Shown: one piece after another, positions 56,896 through 59,918 of the stretch
Numbering within the stretch: the first letter of the stretch is position 1
Layout: each line of letters starts with the position of its first letter
Assembly: GCA_021018815.1 (NCBI GenBank)
Contig: JAITYX010000046.1
Span: 2,669,501 to 2,733,500, forward strand
Direction of reading: 5' to 3'
Length of the DNA stretch: 64,000 bases
Origin: Talinum fruticosum
Taxonomy: Eukaryota > Streptophyta > Magnoliopsida > Caryophyllales > Talinaceae
Made by a program: the position numbers and the translations under genes
Notes under the pieces: generated by a model
The model's database searches: none
What the model was told of the DNA's origin: nothing
What the model saw: the letters and a program-made list of their open reading frames with translations, nothing else

Positions 56896-59713
56896 CACAA
56901 TTAAATGGGACATTTTTGTTGAAAATGTTAAAAAGGCGTGGGAGTGCCTGACATGTTTATCAAATGAATTATTGAATGCATATAATCCACCAATTTTGCC
57001 CTAAATTATCGTGGTGGATTACATGGTTTCTTTATAAATGGGAGAGGTTTGAAGAAGGGGACCTAATTTCCCCTTTACTTTTGTGATAGGGATGAAGTAC
57101 CTTTCCAGACACTGAAGTTGGTGTCTGCACTCTGCAGATAGAAAATTTAAGTGTCATCCATGATGTAAGGGTTTGCAGCTGAACCACCACCACCTCATAT
57201 TTGTTTATGGCTTGTTGATTTTTGTAAAGCTCATAAAGCTGTGAAAGCATCCCCACATTGAAAGGAGTTGTATTGTATAGGGACTCTTTGTCCTGCATTA
57301 TCACACTTTGTTCAGTCCCGTGAAAGCATATTTGTTATGATGGCAAGATTGCAGGTTGTTAATAGTGTCTTAATGACAGTGCATATTGGGGGTCTGTGCT
57401 TGTTTTGCTAGAGCTACTATAAAAGTGGCAAAGAAGAAATGTTATTGGGTGGATGTGAAGGGAGGAAGAAAGTCATCCCAGTGGCCTGAGAAGAAGTATG
57501 TTATTCTTCTAAGAAGGAAAGAGGTGTTGGTGTGAGAAATTGCAAACTGTGAAACCATGCAACTACTGGGAAGCATTTATGGTACCTTAGTGAAAAACAG
57601 ACTGTTTGCTGGTGAAATGGATGCCTGGCTTCAATTTAAAAGGTGATAGCATGAGGAACTACAAATACAGTAACAATACCAGTTGGTATTAGAAGAGAAT
57701 TGCGAAGCAAAGATCCTAAGATGGGCACTGGACTCTTGTGCATCATGGAAACTATTCTCTCTGCATACAGGGGTATCCAACATCACAAATCAGAAGACTC
57801 TTGGTGGCGGCTTGTTTGGCATTGGAAGCAGATTCCTAAATATGCATTTTGGTTATGGCTTGTACTGAAAGGAAGAATTTTAACAAGAGATAGATTGCAG
57901 AAGAGGCTCAATGGAATTAATAATATGTATTCTGTGGAGAACCAGAAAGCATTGATCACTTGTTTTTTTTTTTTCAGATATAGAGTTTTTCACAAGAAAT
58001 ATTGCATAATCTAGCTATGATGTGAGCTGGACTGGATGCAAAAGTGGAACAGATGGTTGACTCCTGCGATGCTTTCTAGAGCTAAATAAGCTGTAATTTT
58101 CCCTCTTATTGCTGCAGTAACTAACCACCAGGAAAAAGAAAAAGGAACTGCTAGATCTTTCAGAAGGACCCAGAAGCAAACCAAAATGCATAAAGCGTTA
58201 GGACAGCTCTCAGGATTCATCTTGTCAACAGACTAAAAAAATTGAATTGGGCCAAAAGACTTCAAATTTAGCTGAAAATCTTGTAAATCTTTGAGGATGC
58301 CCAAAGATATGGTGTAATTAGTTGGTTTATTGAATAGTAGTTCTTAAATAGTACCCAAAAAAAAAGTTTAAAACAAATTTTAAAACAAGCAAAGCTAGAC
58401 AAGGTTGGTTTGAAGGTGGGTGAACCACATACTAGAGAGGTTTGACAGTTGGATTAGGCACTTAAGCCATATTTATAAGTTGGAGCCAAGCGGACTGCAC
58501 GCCTTTTTTTAATGATAAGTGGGCAAGCCTAGTGGGCCCCTCCTAAAGGGTGTAATCCTAGTGAGCTATCAAGGCACAGAAGAGGGTGCACAATCACTAG
58601 ACTATTCCCAACGGAGGCTAAGCTTTGAAACCAAACCCATAAAGAGCCTACAGGAATCCACAATCACTCCCAAGGAAATTGTGGGCCCACTAGGATTCGG
58701 GCCATGGTAGGGAGTATCAAAACTAAGTTTCATACCAATTGAGCTAAGAGCTCTTGGTAAGACTGCGTACCAACTGGACAAATATTTGGACCAACAAAAC
58801 TAGCAACTGAATTCCGAGGCTACTCGTGACTACCTTGCTAGATAGTCCCATGAGCTACAATTTATTTTTCTTTTTTTATTCTCTAAAACCTCCCCCTCTT
58901 TTGTCCAATTATTTATTGACATGTTGACATACATATGACCTAAAATACAAAGCATCACTATTTTCATGTGTTCTACAAGTTTAAATAGATAAATATTATT
59001 ATTAGAATACATCAACATGTGGGTACCAGATGGATTTTTCAAAAGTAGAAGCTTGCATTCGGAATATCCCTTTTTATTTAGTCAACGATTCAACCCCTTT
59101 CCAAAAGAAAATACTTTTAAAACATGACCATTGTTTTCTTCAAATCTTTTCCCACAGGGGCCAGAGTATACATTCAGCACCATGTTGAAAAGCACCCAAA
59201 TGGCAAATACCACTTTCAGATGGAGACCTACTTCCTCCCAATTATACAACACCCTCCATTTTTTTTTCCAACAAACCCAGATTCATCTCGATCTTTATTT
59301 TAGAACACGGTGAAAAATGCACGAAGAGAACAACTAAAATCAACCCACCTTACATTTTACTAGAATTTGCTTCGGGAAAGTACTCACTAACTTCAACAAT
59401 GACAATCATAAAAATTAGTGCTCAGATATCATTAGAATAAATAAATAAATAAATAAATAAGCTGTTCCCTTGTTATTTTGGGCGTAGAACTCGAAATTGC
59501 TCACATTGTTGTGGAACACCCATTTCTGCAATGCAAGAATCGAAACCGAAAAGAATTGAAAAACATGGGAATCAACAAGACTAAAGAGAGAGAGGACAGG
59601 AAGGAAGCGTACATGTGCTCACAAAGAAGAAGCAAGCCGCCTTCTTTGCACACAAAGCACCAGTCCTCCGCAATCTCCTCTTTCTTCCTCTTCTTGTTGC
59701 CCTTTGTCGTCAT
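9815..59713 (-). CDS. SWIB/MDM2, Plus3 and GYF domain protein, whole gene (11 coding exons)
   Basis: Exons (minus strand, in order): 59713-59613, 40312-40233, 34403-34216, 30883-29959, 28058-27955, 25525-25466, 18491-18441, 15755-15676, 14226-14051, 12792-12682, 10532-9815. All introns are GT-AG and all phases agree. The coding length is 2594 nt, one base short of a full frame because of an indel in the last exon; with that base the protein has 864 residues. Domains: Cys/His-rich PHD-like region (17-106), SWIB (about 238-314), Plus3 (about 378-486), conserved helical region (487-560), SIM-like motifs (767-775, 783-790), GYF (about 806-850). Homologues are plant nuclear proteins of the At5g08430/NERD type, linked to chromatin and RNA-directed DNA methylation; the exact role of this one is inference. 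The introns total 47.3 kb and are full of transposons. Confidence 0.88.
10126..10132 (-). other. A7 homopolymer where the reading frame breaks
   Basis: Seven T on the plus strand (A7 in the gene). Upstream the exon-11 frame is fixed by splice phase; downstream the conserved GYF frame is offset by one. Homopolymers are common sites of both sequencing error and real slippage. Confidence 0.8.
10578..11679. mobile_element. PIF/Harbinger-type (Tourist-like) element, 1.1 kb, in intron 10
   Basis: The ends are inverted: TGTGACATTTGGTTGGA on the left and GTGCATGTTTGGTTGGA (reverse complement) on the right. Both sides are flanked by TAA (10575-10577 and 11680-11682), the PIF/Harbinger target duplication. 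The interior is AT-rich and non-coding, so it is non-autonomous. Confidence 0.75.
11938..12050. mobile_element. small Tourist-like MITE in intron 10
   Basis: The terminal inverted repeats GGCCCCCATTCCATTT and TGCCCTATTCCATTTGG (reverse complement) enclose 113 bp, flanked by TAA on both sides (11935-11937, 12051-12053). It has the right length and target site for a Tourist MITE. Confidence 0.75.
12051..12681. other. rest of intron 10
   Basis: Nothing recognised except a short (GT)n run near 12185-12204. ORFs here are non-coding by context. Confidence 0.4.
12682..12792 (-). CDS. exon 10: linker exon
   Basis: A 111-nt exon with no recognised domain, encoding an acidic/Ser-rich linker ([20 protein letters not shown] and on). 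It is supported by phase continuity on both sides (G|GA and G|AA), a TTCAG acceptor and a GTATGG donor. A copy of its acceptor region occurs at 12977-13009. Confidence 0.75.
12977..13009. repeat. duplicated copy of the exon 10 splice-acceptor region
   Basis: CTTATGCATCCTGAAGATAA followed by a TATGTCCCA block repeats 12783-12813, which spans the first bases of exon 10 and its acceptor. The fragment AGATAAAGTATGTCCCA occurs again at about 12958, so the duplication is local and partly tandem. Confidence 0.75.
13017..13247. mobile_element. MITE-like element in intron 9
   Basis: The ends GGGCATGTTCTTTAC and GGGCCTGTTCTAACTC (reverse complement) are inverted, and the interior consists of G-rich GAGTGG(T/G)-type repeats. 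The target duplication (TTT/TTA) is imperfect, so class is uncertain; Tourist-like is the best guess. Confidence 0.5.
13250..14050. other. remaining part of intron 9
   Basis: AT-rich intron sequence; no element or gene recognised. Confidence 0.4.
14051..14226 (-). CDS. exon 9: YVERRxLL...PSEQSRL motif
   Basis: The frame gives [20 protein letters not shown] followed by IQEIPEVI, a signature shared by plant GYF/SWIB/Plus3 and NERD-type proteins. The C-terminal half ([19 protein letters not shown]) is low-conservation linker. The donor CAG|GTTAGC leaves one base, completed by exon 10. Confidence 0.92.
14227..15675. other. intron 8
   Basis: Only a tandem duplication (15299-15512) is recognised; the rest is AT-rich sequence with poly-T and poly-A runs. 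Confidence 0.45.
15299..15512. repeat. 109-bp tandem duplication in intron 8
   Basis: The block beginning CATTGGCTCATTGCAATAAA starts at 15299 and again at 15408 and stays similar for nearly the whole unit, ending in TTGCTTTTTA. Two copies only. Confidence 0.85.
15676..15755 (-). CDS. exon 8: [17 protein letters not shown] segment
   Basis: The frame follows the family block in which a Trp-Ile pair precedes a ELxLLxNLIDRANEKGWRRE helix. Here the Trp is Gly (codon GGG, residue 504) and the second Trp is Arg. Acceptor TTCCAG; donor CCTTT|GTAACA leaves two bases that join codon-perfectly with exon 9 (TT|A). Both substitutions hit normally conserved aromatic positions. Confidence 0.87.
16079..16152. 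repeat. 37-bp tandem duplication in intron 7
   Basis: AGTATTAAGCTATGTATCAT and the following 17 bases occur at 16079 and again at 16116 with no visible mismatch, suggesting a recent replication-slippage event. Confidence 0.85.
16640..16980 (-). mobile_element. RTE-type LINE 3' fragment in intron 7
   Basis: The reverse-complement translation, with frame changes, reads [46 protein letters not shown] and [16 protein letters not shown]. This is the basic C-terminal tail typical of RTE-clade LINE proteins in plants. It is strongly 5'-truncated and inactive. Confidence 0.65.
17965..18210 (-). repeat. possible LTR fragment in intron 7
   Basis: On the minus strand a TATA-like GTTATAAGTAG is followed by a CT-rich tract and then ATCAATTTGGCAACGGAG, which resembles a decayed primer-binding site next to an LTR end. 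No partner LTR was found; this is a low-confidence call. Confidence 0.3.
18441..18491 (-). CDS. exon 7: 51-nt exon of the helical region
   Basis: Encodes [17 protein letters not shown], the conserved ELEx[11 protein letters not shown] helix that follows Plus3 in homologues. Acceptor CCTAG, donor GTATGT, phase 0 both sides. It lies 7.0 kb from exon 6 across a transposon-filled intron, so an annotation pipeline could easily miss it. Confidence 0.9.
18492..20030. other. intron 6, part next to exon 7
   Basis: AT-rich intron without recognisable coding or transposon ends. Homopolymer A runs at about 18875 and 19380. Confidence 0.4.
20040..20222. mobile_element. MITE with long terminal inverted repeats in intron 6
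   Basis: The left arm GATATTCCAAGTGGTAAGCC and the right arm GATACTCTAAATGGTAAGCA (reverse complement) pair along about 60 bp on each side of a short AT centre near 20130. A related half copy lies at 58972-59085. Superfamily not determined. Confidence 0.65.
20236..20690 (-). mobile_element. LINE tail (L1-type family A) in intron 6, minus orientation
   Basis: The reverse complement reads [27 protein letters not shown] and [16 protein letters not shown], matching the zf-RVT end and 3' tail found at 34660-35360, 37700-37985 and 56610-56866. It is 5'-truncated and carries stops. Confidence 0.75.
21038..22477 (+). repeat. 5' LTR of a second SIRE-like copia copy, intron 6
   Basis: Co-linear with the LTR at 6382-7985 across its length but diverged, and antisense to the host gene. 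It ends AAACCTTCA and runs straight into a primer-binding site. The exact left end is approximate (TG at 21038). Confidence 0.8.
22479..22491 (+). other. primer-binding site of copia copy 2
   Basis: TTGGTATCGAGCC directly after the LTR resembles the TGGTATCAGAGC complement of initiator tRNA-Met with two changes, as expected for Ty1/copia. Confidence 0.75.
22495..22795 (+). pseudogene. gag N-terminus of copia copy 2, truncated
   Basis: The frame contains [14 protein letters not shown], the conserved SLTRPPxFxGxNY start of SIRE-type Gag. It continues to about [11 protein letters not shown] and then breaks abruptly where an unrelated inverted LTR-like sequence begins. The usual Trp after the Tyr is lost. 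Confidence 0.75.
22800..23866 (-). repeat. Ty3/gypsy-type LTR copy, minus orientation, in intron 6
   Basis: The reverse complement begins TGTAATACACTGTAATTTTA at 23866 and shares several blocks in order with 35607-36240: the AATTAATxAGTTTTAATTAAATAAATT block, a GA-rich segment, and GAGGTGGGTxxTCTTxTACTCTAAATTAATAGT. The CT-rich interior (23050-23520) makes long spurious ORFs on both strands. The TGTAAC-like start suggests a Tekay-type LTR (inference). Confidence 0.6.
24240..24370 (+). pseudogene. copia pol C-terminal end (third copia element)
   Basis: Frames give [14 protein letters not shown] followed by [13 protein letters not shown] and a stop, the standard last residues of many Ty1/copia polyproteins, then the polypurine tract TTGAGGGGAG. 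Most of the element is missing. Confidence 0.7.
24371..24603 (+). repeat. copia 3' LTR (third element), about 230 bp
   Basis: TGTTCCAGTTG starts right after the polypurine tract. The sequence contains a TATA-like CTGTATATATATCAC and a late AATAAAA signal, and ends near TTCTGTTCA. Right boundary approximate. Confidence 0.6.
24604..25465. other. intron 6, part next to exon 6
   Basis: No element recognised. Poly-A run at about 25430-25444 just upstream (in genome coordinates) of exon 6. Confidence 0.4.
25466..25525 (-). CDS. exon 6: end of Plus3
   Basis: A 60-nt exon encoding [20 protein letters not shown], matching the conserved E-E/D-C-x-x-L...DGL..RPTV end of Plus3 domains in this family. 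It is flanked by TGCAG and GTATGT, phase 0 on both sides. It is too short to stand out as an ORF; it was found by following the family motif. Confidence 0.9.
25526..27954. other. intron 5
   Basis: Contains a long (TA)n microsatellite and AT-rich stretches. A 110-codon ORF at 27241-27573 (Lys/Arg-rich) has no family I recognise and is probably chance or an old repeat. Confidence 0.45.
25769..25810. repeat. (TA)n microsatellite
   Basis: About 21 uninterrupted TA units followed by CACACA. Confidence 0.95.
27955..28058 (-). CDS. exon 5: Plus3 core
   Basis: The frame contains [20 protein letters not shown], the characteristic Plus3 strand segment of this plant family. It joins exon 4 through a split glycine codon (G|GC) and ends at AAG|GTATCT. 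The Plus3 fold binds single-stranded nucleic acid or Pol II-associated partners in known members. Confidence 0.93.
28111..29385 (+). mobile_element. L1-type LINE, 5'-truncated, with 15-bp target-site duplication, intron 4
   Basis: AAAAGAACTATGGCC flanks the insertion at 28111-28125 and 29371-29385. The body (28126-29370) encodes the end of a LINE reverse transcriptase ([31 protein letters not shown]; then a zf-RVT segment [16 protein letters not shown] at about 28820-28865) and ends in a poly-A run after TTTTACCCC. This is the structure left by target-primed reverse transcription. It lies antisense to the host gene. Stops and frame breaks are present. Confidence 0.92.
29386..29958. other. rest of intron 4
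   Basis: No repeat or gene recognised; the ORFs here are intronic noise. Confidence 0.4.
29959..30883 (-). CDS. exon 4: SWIB domain and start of Plus3
   Basis: This is the largest exon (925 nt, residues 124-431). A conserved [16 protein letters not shown] segment (136-151) is followed by a very basic linker with an RRGKRKR-type nuclear localisation motif (206-212). The SWIB/MDM2 domain spans about 238-314 ([12 protein letters not shown] at the start). A Ser/Thr-rich linker leads into Plus3 (from about 378, with VIGSFVRVK at 405-413). The acceptor is CTGCAG and the donor follows TTG|GTAAGC. An in-frame ATG upstream at 30925 is intronic, because the preceding exon joins exactly at the AG. Confidence 0.95.
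30884..31844. other. intron 3, part next to exon 4
   Basis: No recognisable element. Confidence 0.4.
31845..32185 (+). mobile_element. L1-type LINE fragment (RT thumb region), intron 3
   Basis: Frames give [39 protein letters not shown] and [19 protein letters not shown], the FLW...AW..VC.PK..GGLGIRPL..MNxALK block of plant L1 reverse transcriptases. It ends abruptly in front of a second fragment. Confidence 0.75.
32186..33370 (+). mobile_element. second L1-type LINE fragment, intron 3
   Basis: It starts with an earlier LINE block ([20 protein letters not shown]) than the fragment just before it, so the two are separate insertions. It runs into a zf-RVT end with [20 protein letters not shown] (about 32950-33005) and an AT-rich 3' tail. 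Many stops. No clear target duplication found. Confidence 0.75.
33371..34215. other. intron 3, part next to exon 3
   Basis: Nothing recognised. Confidence 0.4.
34216..34403 (-). CDS. exon 3: second zinc-binding cluster
   Basis: The frame runs [20 protein letters not shown] and then a C-x2-C pair (C84, C87) and a final C-x2-C (C103, C106), as in the extended PHD region of plant SWIB/Plus3/GYF proteins. Acceptor CCTCAG, donor GTATGC after SDG at residue 123. Probably binds zinc and helps recognise histone tails; that function is inferred from the family. Confidence 0.92.
34660..35360 (+). mobile_element. LINE tail (L1-type family A), intron 2
   Basis: Frames give [40 protein letters not shown] and [13 protein letters not shown], the zf-RVT part and the following C-terminal tail. 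The stretch GTACTTGGAAGGAGAGAAAT recurs at 37721, and the GTACAAAGTT...GATTTTGTT block recurs at 37840 and 56730. Confidence 0.8.
36449..37063. mobile_element. hAT-like non-autonomous element with GGGTACC-rich subterminal repeats
   Basis: The ends are GTGGGGTGAGCACAA and TTAGGCGTGAGTAGAA (reverse complement). Both flanks of the interior hold many degenerate copies of (A/C)CCGGGTACC, GGAACC(G)GGT and GGTCC, in inverted arrangement (36465-36620 and 36915-37025). Such subterminal motif arrays are typical of transposase-binding regions in hAT elements. The target duplication is not convincing. Confidence 0.55.
37104..37132. repeat. (TA)n microsatellite
   Basis: About 14 TA units within the gypsy-type LTR remnant. 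Confidence 0.9.
37700..37987 (+). mobile_element. LINE tail (L1-type family A), second copy in intron 2
   Basis: Shares GTACTTGGAAGGAGAGAAAT, GAGAACTTTGTATGGTTGGA and GGTGACATCCCCTTGGT with the other copies and ends in a TTTATTACTTCATAAAAAAA tail. Confidence 0.75.
38231..38467 (+). repeat. copia-type 5' LTR (237 bp), intron 2
   Basis: It starts TGTAGGCATAG, ends TCTCCATCA, and is followed directly by a primer-binding site. Different in sequence from the other LTRs in the window, so a separate family. Confidence 0.6.
38468..38484 (+). other. primer-binding site of the intron 2 copia fragment
   Basis: GCTTGGTATCAAGCCCG resembles the initiator tRNA-Met complement and sits immediately after the LTR end. 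Confidence 0.65.
38485..40232. other. rest of intron 2
   Basis: 38485 to about 39200 is probably the decayed leader/gag of the copia fragment, with no clear protein. 39300-40232 is AT-rich intron with a short direct repeat (GTTACCTTTGAGAGCAGAAA, about 40076 and 40117). Confidence 0.4.
40233..40312 (-). CDS. exon 2: PHD-like finger, His/Cys ligands
   Basis: The acceptor TTCCAG precedes a frame reading [17 protein letters not shown], the typical YHPxCV segment of PHD fingers (H41, C44), and ends at a GTAAGG donor after residue C60. The 80-nt length matches phases 2 in and 1 out. Homologues have the same order of motifs. Confidence 0.92.
40680..41057 (+). repeat. 5' LTR of the chromovirus
   Basis: TGTCACAGAATGC ... 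CCCTGTAACA, alignable with 53690-54093 along its length, including the CTATATATA box (40855-40863) and the CAAGTCAAGCATTCTT.AAGG block. Substitutions and indels are many, so the insertion is old. Confidence 0.85.
41058..41085 (+). other. chromovirus primer-binding site region
   Basis: ATTGGTGTCAATTGGTGTCA follows the LTR; the TTGGTGTCAA unit is duplicated and either copy may be the original site, close to the TGGTATCA consensus. Confidence 0.6.
41160..41600 (+). pseudogene. chromovirus gag N-terminal remnant
   Basis: A 113-codon frame (41167-41508) predicts a charged helical N-terminus ([19 protein letters not shown]), then after a stop [20 protein letters not shown], resembling the start of gypsy Gag capsid. 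The remainder of capsid is missing or replaced by the nested elements. Confidence 0.6.
41600..43760 (+). pseudogene. hAT transposase remnant (BED finger to dimerisation domain)
   Basis: A BED-type start ([20 protein letters not shown], about 42147-42206) is followed by [16 protein letters not shown], and, across frame breaks, by [11 protein letters not shown] and [10 protein letters not shown]. The dimerisation part follows at about 43340-43510 ([20 protein letters not shown]). Gene order and motifs are those of Ac/hAT transposases of the DUF659-containing type. The element ends are not resolved. A 155-bp spaced duplication (CTTGGTGTTGTTTGAT at about 41576 and 41731) lies near its left side. 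Confidence 0.8.
44117..44950. repeat. tandem 414-bp repeat nested in the chromovirus
   Basis: Two highly similar units start AAAGGAGAGACAAGAAGATA at 44117 and 44531. Each has a promoter-like TTAATTATATAAA box (about 44352 and 44773) and ends near GTGTCAGCCACC/CTCTCAAAGxGTCCTACATT. Two head-to-tail LTR-like units with no internal region suggest a TRIM/solo-LTR product or an unequal-crossover duplicate. Confidence 0.75.
44990..45617 (+). pseudogene. chromovirus gag end and protease remnant
   Basis: A degenerate zinc-knuckle-like segment ([19 protein letters not shown], about 45160-45216) is followed by [10 protein letters not shown] and, near 45385-45430, [17 protein letters not shown], a block found in the protease region of plant chromoviruses. 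The active-site DSG motif is lost. The frame is cut at the hAT insertion at 45618. Confidence 0.7.
45618..47067 (-). mobile_element. non-autonomous hAT derivative, minus orientation
   Basis: The ends TAGATTAAAAAAGAGC and TAGTTTAAAAGCGCGC (reverse complement) match those of the 3.7-kb element at 49638-53330. Internally it keeps the 3' acidic-tail coding segment (45960-46085, GAA/GAT-rich on the reverse strand) and the 5' purine/pyrimidine-rich region (46380-46850) but lacks the transposase. The extended ORF of Lys/Glu repeats here is low-complexity 5' sequence, not a gene. Confidence 0.75.
47068..47960 (+). pseudogene. chromovirus reverse transcriptase remnant
   Basis: The best block, 47683-47958, has [18 protein letters not shown] and the catalytic YLDD (47773-47784) in [19 protein letters not shown], then [17 protein letters not shown]. 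Upstream frames carry [12 protein letters not shown] and a decayed [14 protein letters not shown] segment. Stops make it non-functional although YLDD is intact. Confidence 0.88.
47961..48500 (+). pseudogene. chromovirus RNase H remnant
   Basis: Begins with [20 protein letters not shown] (the standard W..P.....LRSFLGL linker) and continues through several frames with little conservation left. Confidence 0.65.
48501..49637 (+). pseudogene. chromovirus integrase remnant
   Basis: Frames give [20 protein letters not shown] (catalytic Asp block, about 48904-48963), [14 protein letters not shown] (about 49152-49193) and [21 protein letters not shown] triple repeat of a 19-bp unit (CCAAGTACCACTTGACG..., 49328-49392) has expanded inside it. 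The C-terminal [16 protein letters not shown] is cut by the hAT insertion. Confidence 0.85.
49328..49392. repeat. short tandem repeat inside integrase
   Basis: CAAGTACCACTTGACGC recurs about every 19 bp, with three near-identical units and one partial. Confidence 0.9.
49638..53330 (+). mobile_element. 3.7-kb hAT transposon with decayed transposase
   Basis: Terminal repeats TAGTTTAAAAAGCGCGCC and TAGGTTAAAAAGCGCAAGG (reverse complement). It interrupts integrase: codons for KRV precede it and [12 protein letters not shown] follows it. The flanks AGAGTATT and AGGTATGG fit an 8-bp duplication of AGAGTATG with one change in each copy. The interior contains hAT transposase fragments (about 50450-52995) preceded by a CTT/TTC-rich 5' region. 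GC-rich ends contrast with the AT-rich surroundings. Confidence 0.8.
50450..52995 (+). pseudogene. hAT transposase of the 3.7-kb element
   Basis: Recognisable pieces: [19 protein letters not shown] N-terminal segment (about 50660-50705); the [20 protein letters not shown] block with HIGKVK (51541-51650), typical of the DUF659/CAAHCIDLML part of plant hAT transposases; the [10 protein letters not shown] block (51713-51740); and a late acidic tail of Asp/Glu repeats (52860-52990). A GTAAGA ... G sequence at about 51429-51540 may be an intron. Several frame breaks. Confidence 0.75.
53331..53689 (+). pseudogene. chromovirus integrase C-terminus and chromodomain
   Basis: After the hAT the frame resumes with [21 protein letters not shown]-like sequence and [15 protein letters not shown], then in a shifted frame LVKYKGLP. 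The EILANR...YLVKWKGLP pattern identifies a chromodomain, which binds methylated histone tails in chromoviruses. A polypurine tract GGTGGGGAGGA (53680-53690) precedes the 3' LTR. Confidence 0.8.
53690..54093 (+). repeat. 3' LTR of the chromovirus
   Basis: TGTCACGAAACGC ... TCCGTGACA; counterpart of 40680-41057 with a TCTATATATACC box (53869-53880). A 25-bp insertion relative to the 5' copy lies near 54040. Confidence 0.85.
54094..54440. repeat. tandemly duplicated intron segment (85-bp unit)
   Basis: GTGTATTTAATGAATAGGAC begins two nearly identical 85-bp units at 54116 and 54201; a diverged third copy including the preceding ATGGCA(G/A)TACCATCTGATTA occurs at 54325-54420. Confidence 0.85.
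54441..56600. other. intron 1, unannotated part
   Basis: AT-rich; no element ends or coding similarity recognised. Confidence 0.4.
56610..56866 (+). mobile_element. LINE tail (L1-type family A), intron 1
   Basis: The blocks GATGATTTCAAGCTTTACTT, GAGAACTTTGTATTGTTAGA, ATGGTACAAAGTTGTC and GGTGACATCCCCTTGGTGTG match the tails in introns 2 and 6. Followed by a (TA)n run to 56893. Confidence 0.75.
57317..58360 (+). mobile_element. L1-type LINE 3' fragment, intron 1
   Basis: Frames give [18 protein letters not shown] (end of RT), a [20 protein letters not shown] segment, then the zf-RVT-like [20 protein letters not shown] and [20 protein letters not shown] (57800-57925). It ends in a poly-A run (about 58351-58359) after AAATAGTACCC. 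Confidence 0.8.
58504..58770 (-). mobile_element. tRNA-derived SINE-like element, intron 1
   Basis: On the minus strand TTAGCTCAATTGGTATG (box A-like) and GGCCCGAATCC (box B-like) are spaced as in a Pol III promoter. The body ends in a short A run (plus strand TTTTTTT at 58504-58510). Flanks GACTGCACGCC/GACTGCGTACC may be an eroded target duplication. Confidence 0.55.
58972..59085. mobile_element. half copy of the intron 6 MITE
   Basis: TTCTACAAGTTTAAAT and AATATTATTATTAGAA(C/T)ACATCAA match 20118-20165, and the end GGGATATTCC (reverse complement) matches the left tip of that element. Confidence 0.55.
59613..59713 (-). CDS. exon 1: start codon and first zinc-binding cysteines
   Basis: The ATG at 59713 begins a basic peptide ([10 protein letters not shown]) followed by [11 protein letters not shown], the first Cys-x2-Cys of a PHD-like finger (C19, C22), and a further Cys at 31. 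The donor CAT|GTACGC gives phase 2, and the next exon completes codon 34. This start is preferred because it is the first ATG in the frame and lies after a promoter-like region. The 101-nt exon is separated from exon 2 by 19.3 kb. Confidence 0.85.
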
Positions 59714-59918
59714 CTCTCTTTCTACTCTCTCTGTCTCCCCCTCCCCCTCCCCTCCCCCTCCCTACCCGTCTTTTCTACGTAGACTTGCGAAATGAAAGGG
59801 ACTGCGACCCCTACTTTTTAGAGACTAGTGAAGTAGTGACGGAGCAGGCCTCGCTTCGGCACACGCAGTGACGCAAGTAAATCACGATGGCGGGTCATCG
59901 CTTCTTCTTTTATATATA
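59714..59918 (-). promoter_or_regulatory. core promoter and 5'UTR of the SWIB/Plus3/GYF gene
   Basis: Reading on the minus strand, TATATATAAAAG (59918-59907) stands 195 bp before the ATG. A start of transcription near 59880 would be expected from plant TATA spacing (inference). The predicted leader carries a G-rich tract just before the ATG. Above the TATA box the sequence is Helitron. Confidence 0.45.
59737..59767 (-). promoter_or_regulatory. G-quadruplex-type tract in the predicted 5'UTR
   Basis: The coding strand reads GGGTAGGGAGGGGGAGGGG and further G runs, at least four runs of three or more G with one- to two-base loops, ending 24 nt before the start codon. Confidence 0.6.
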
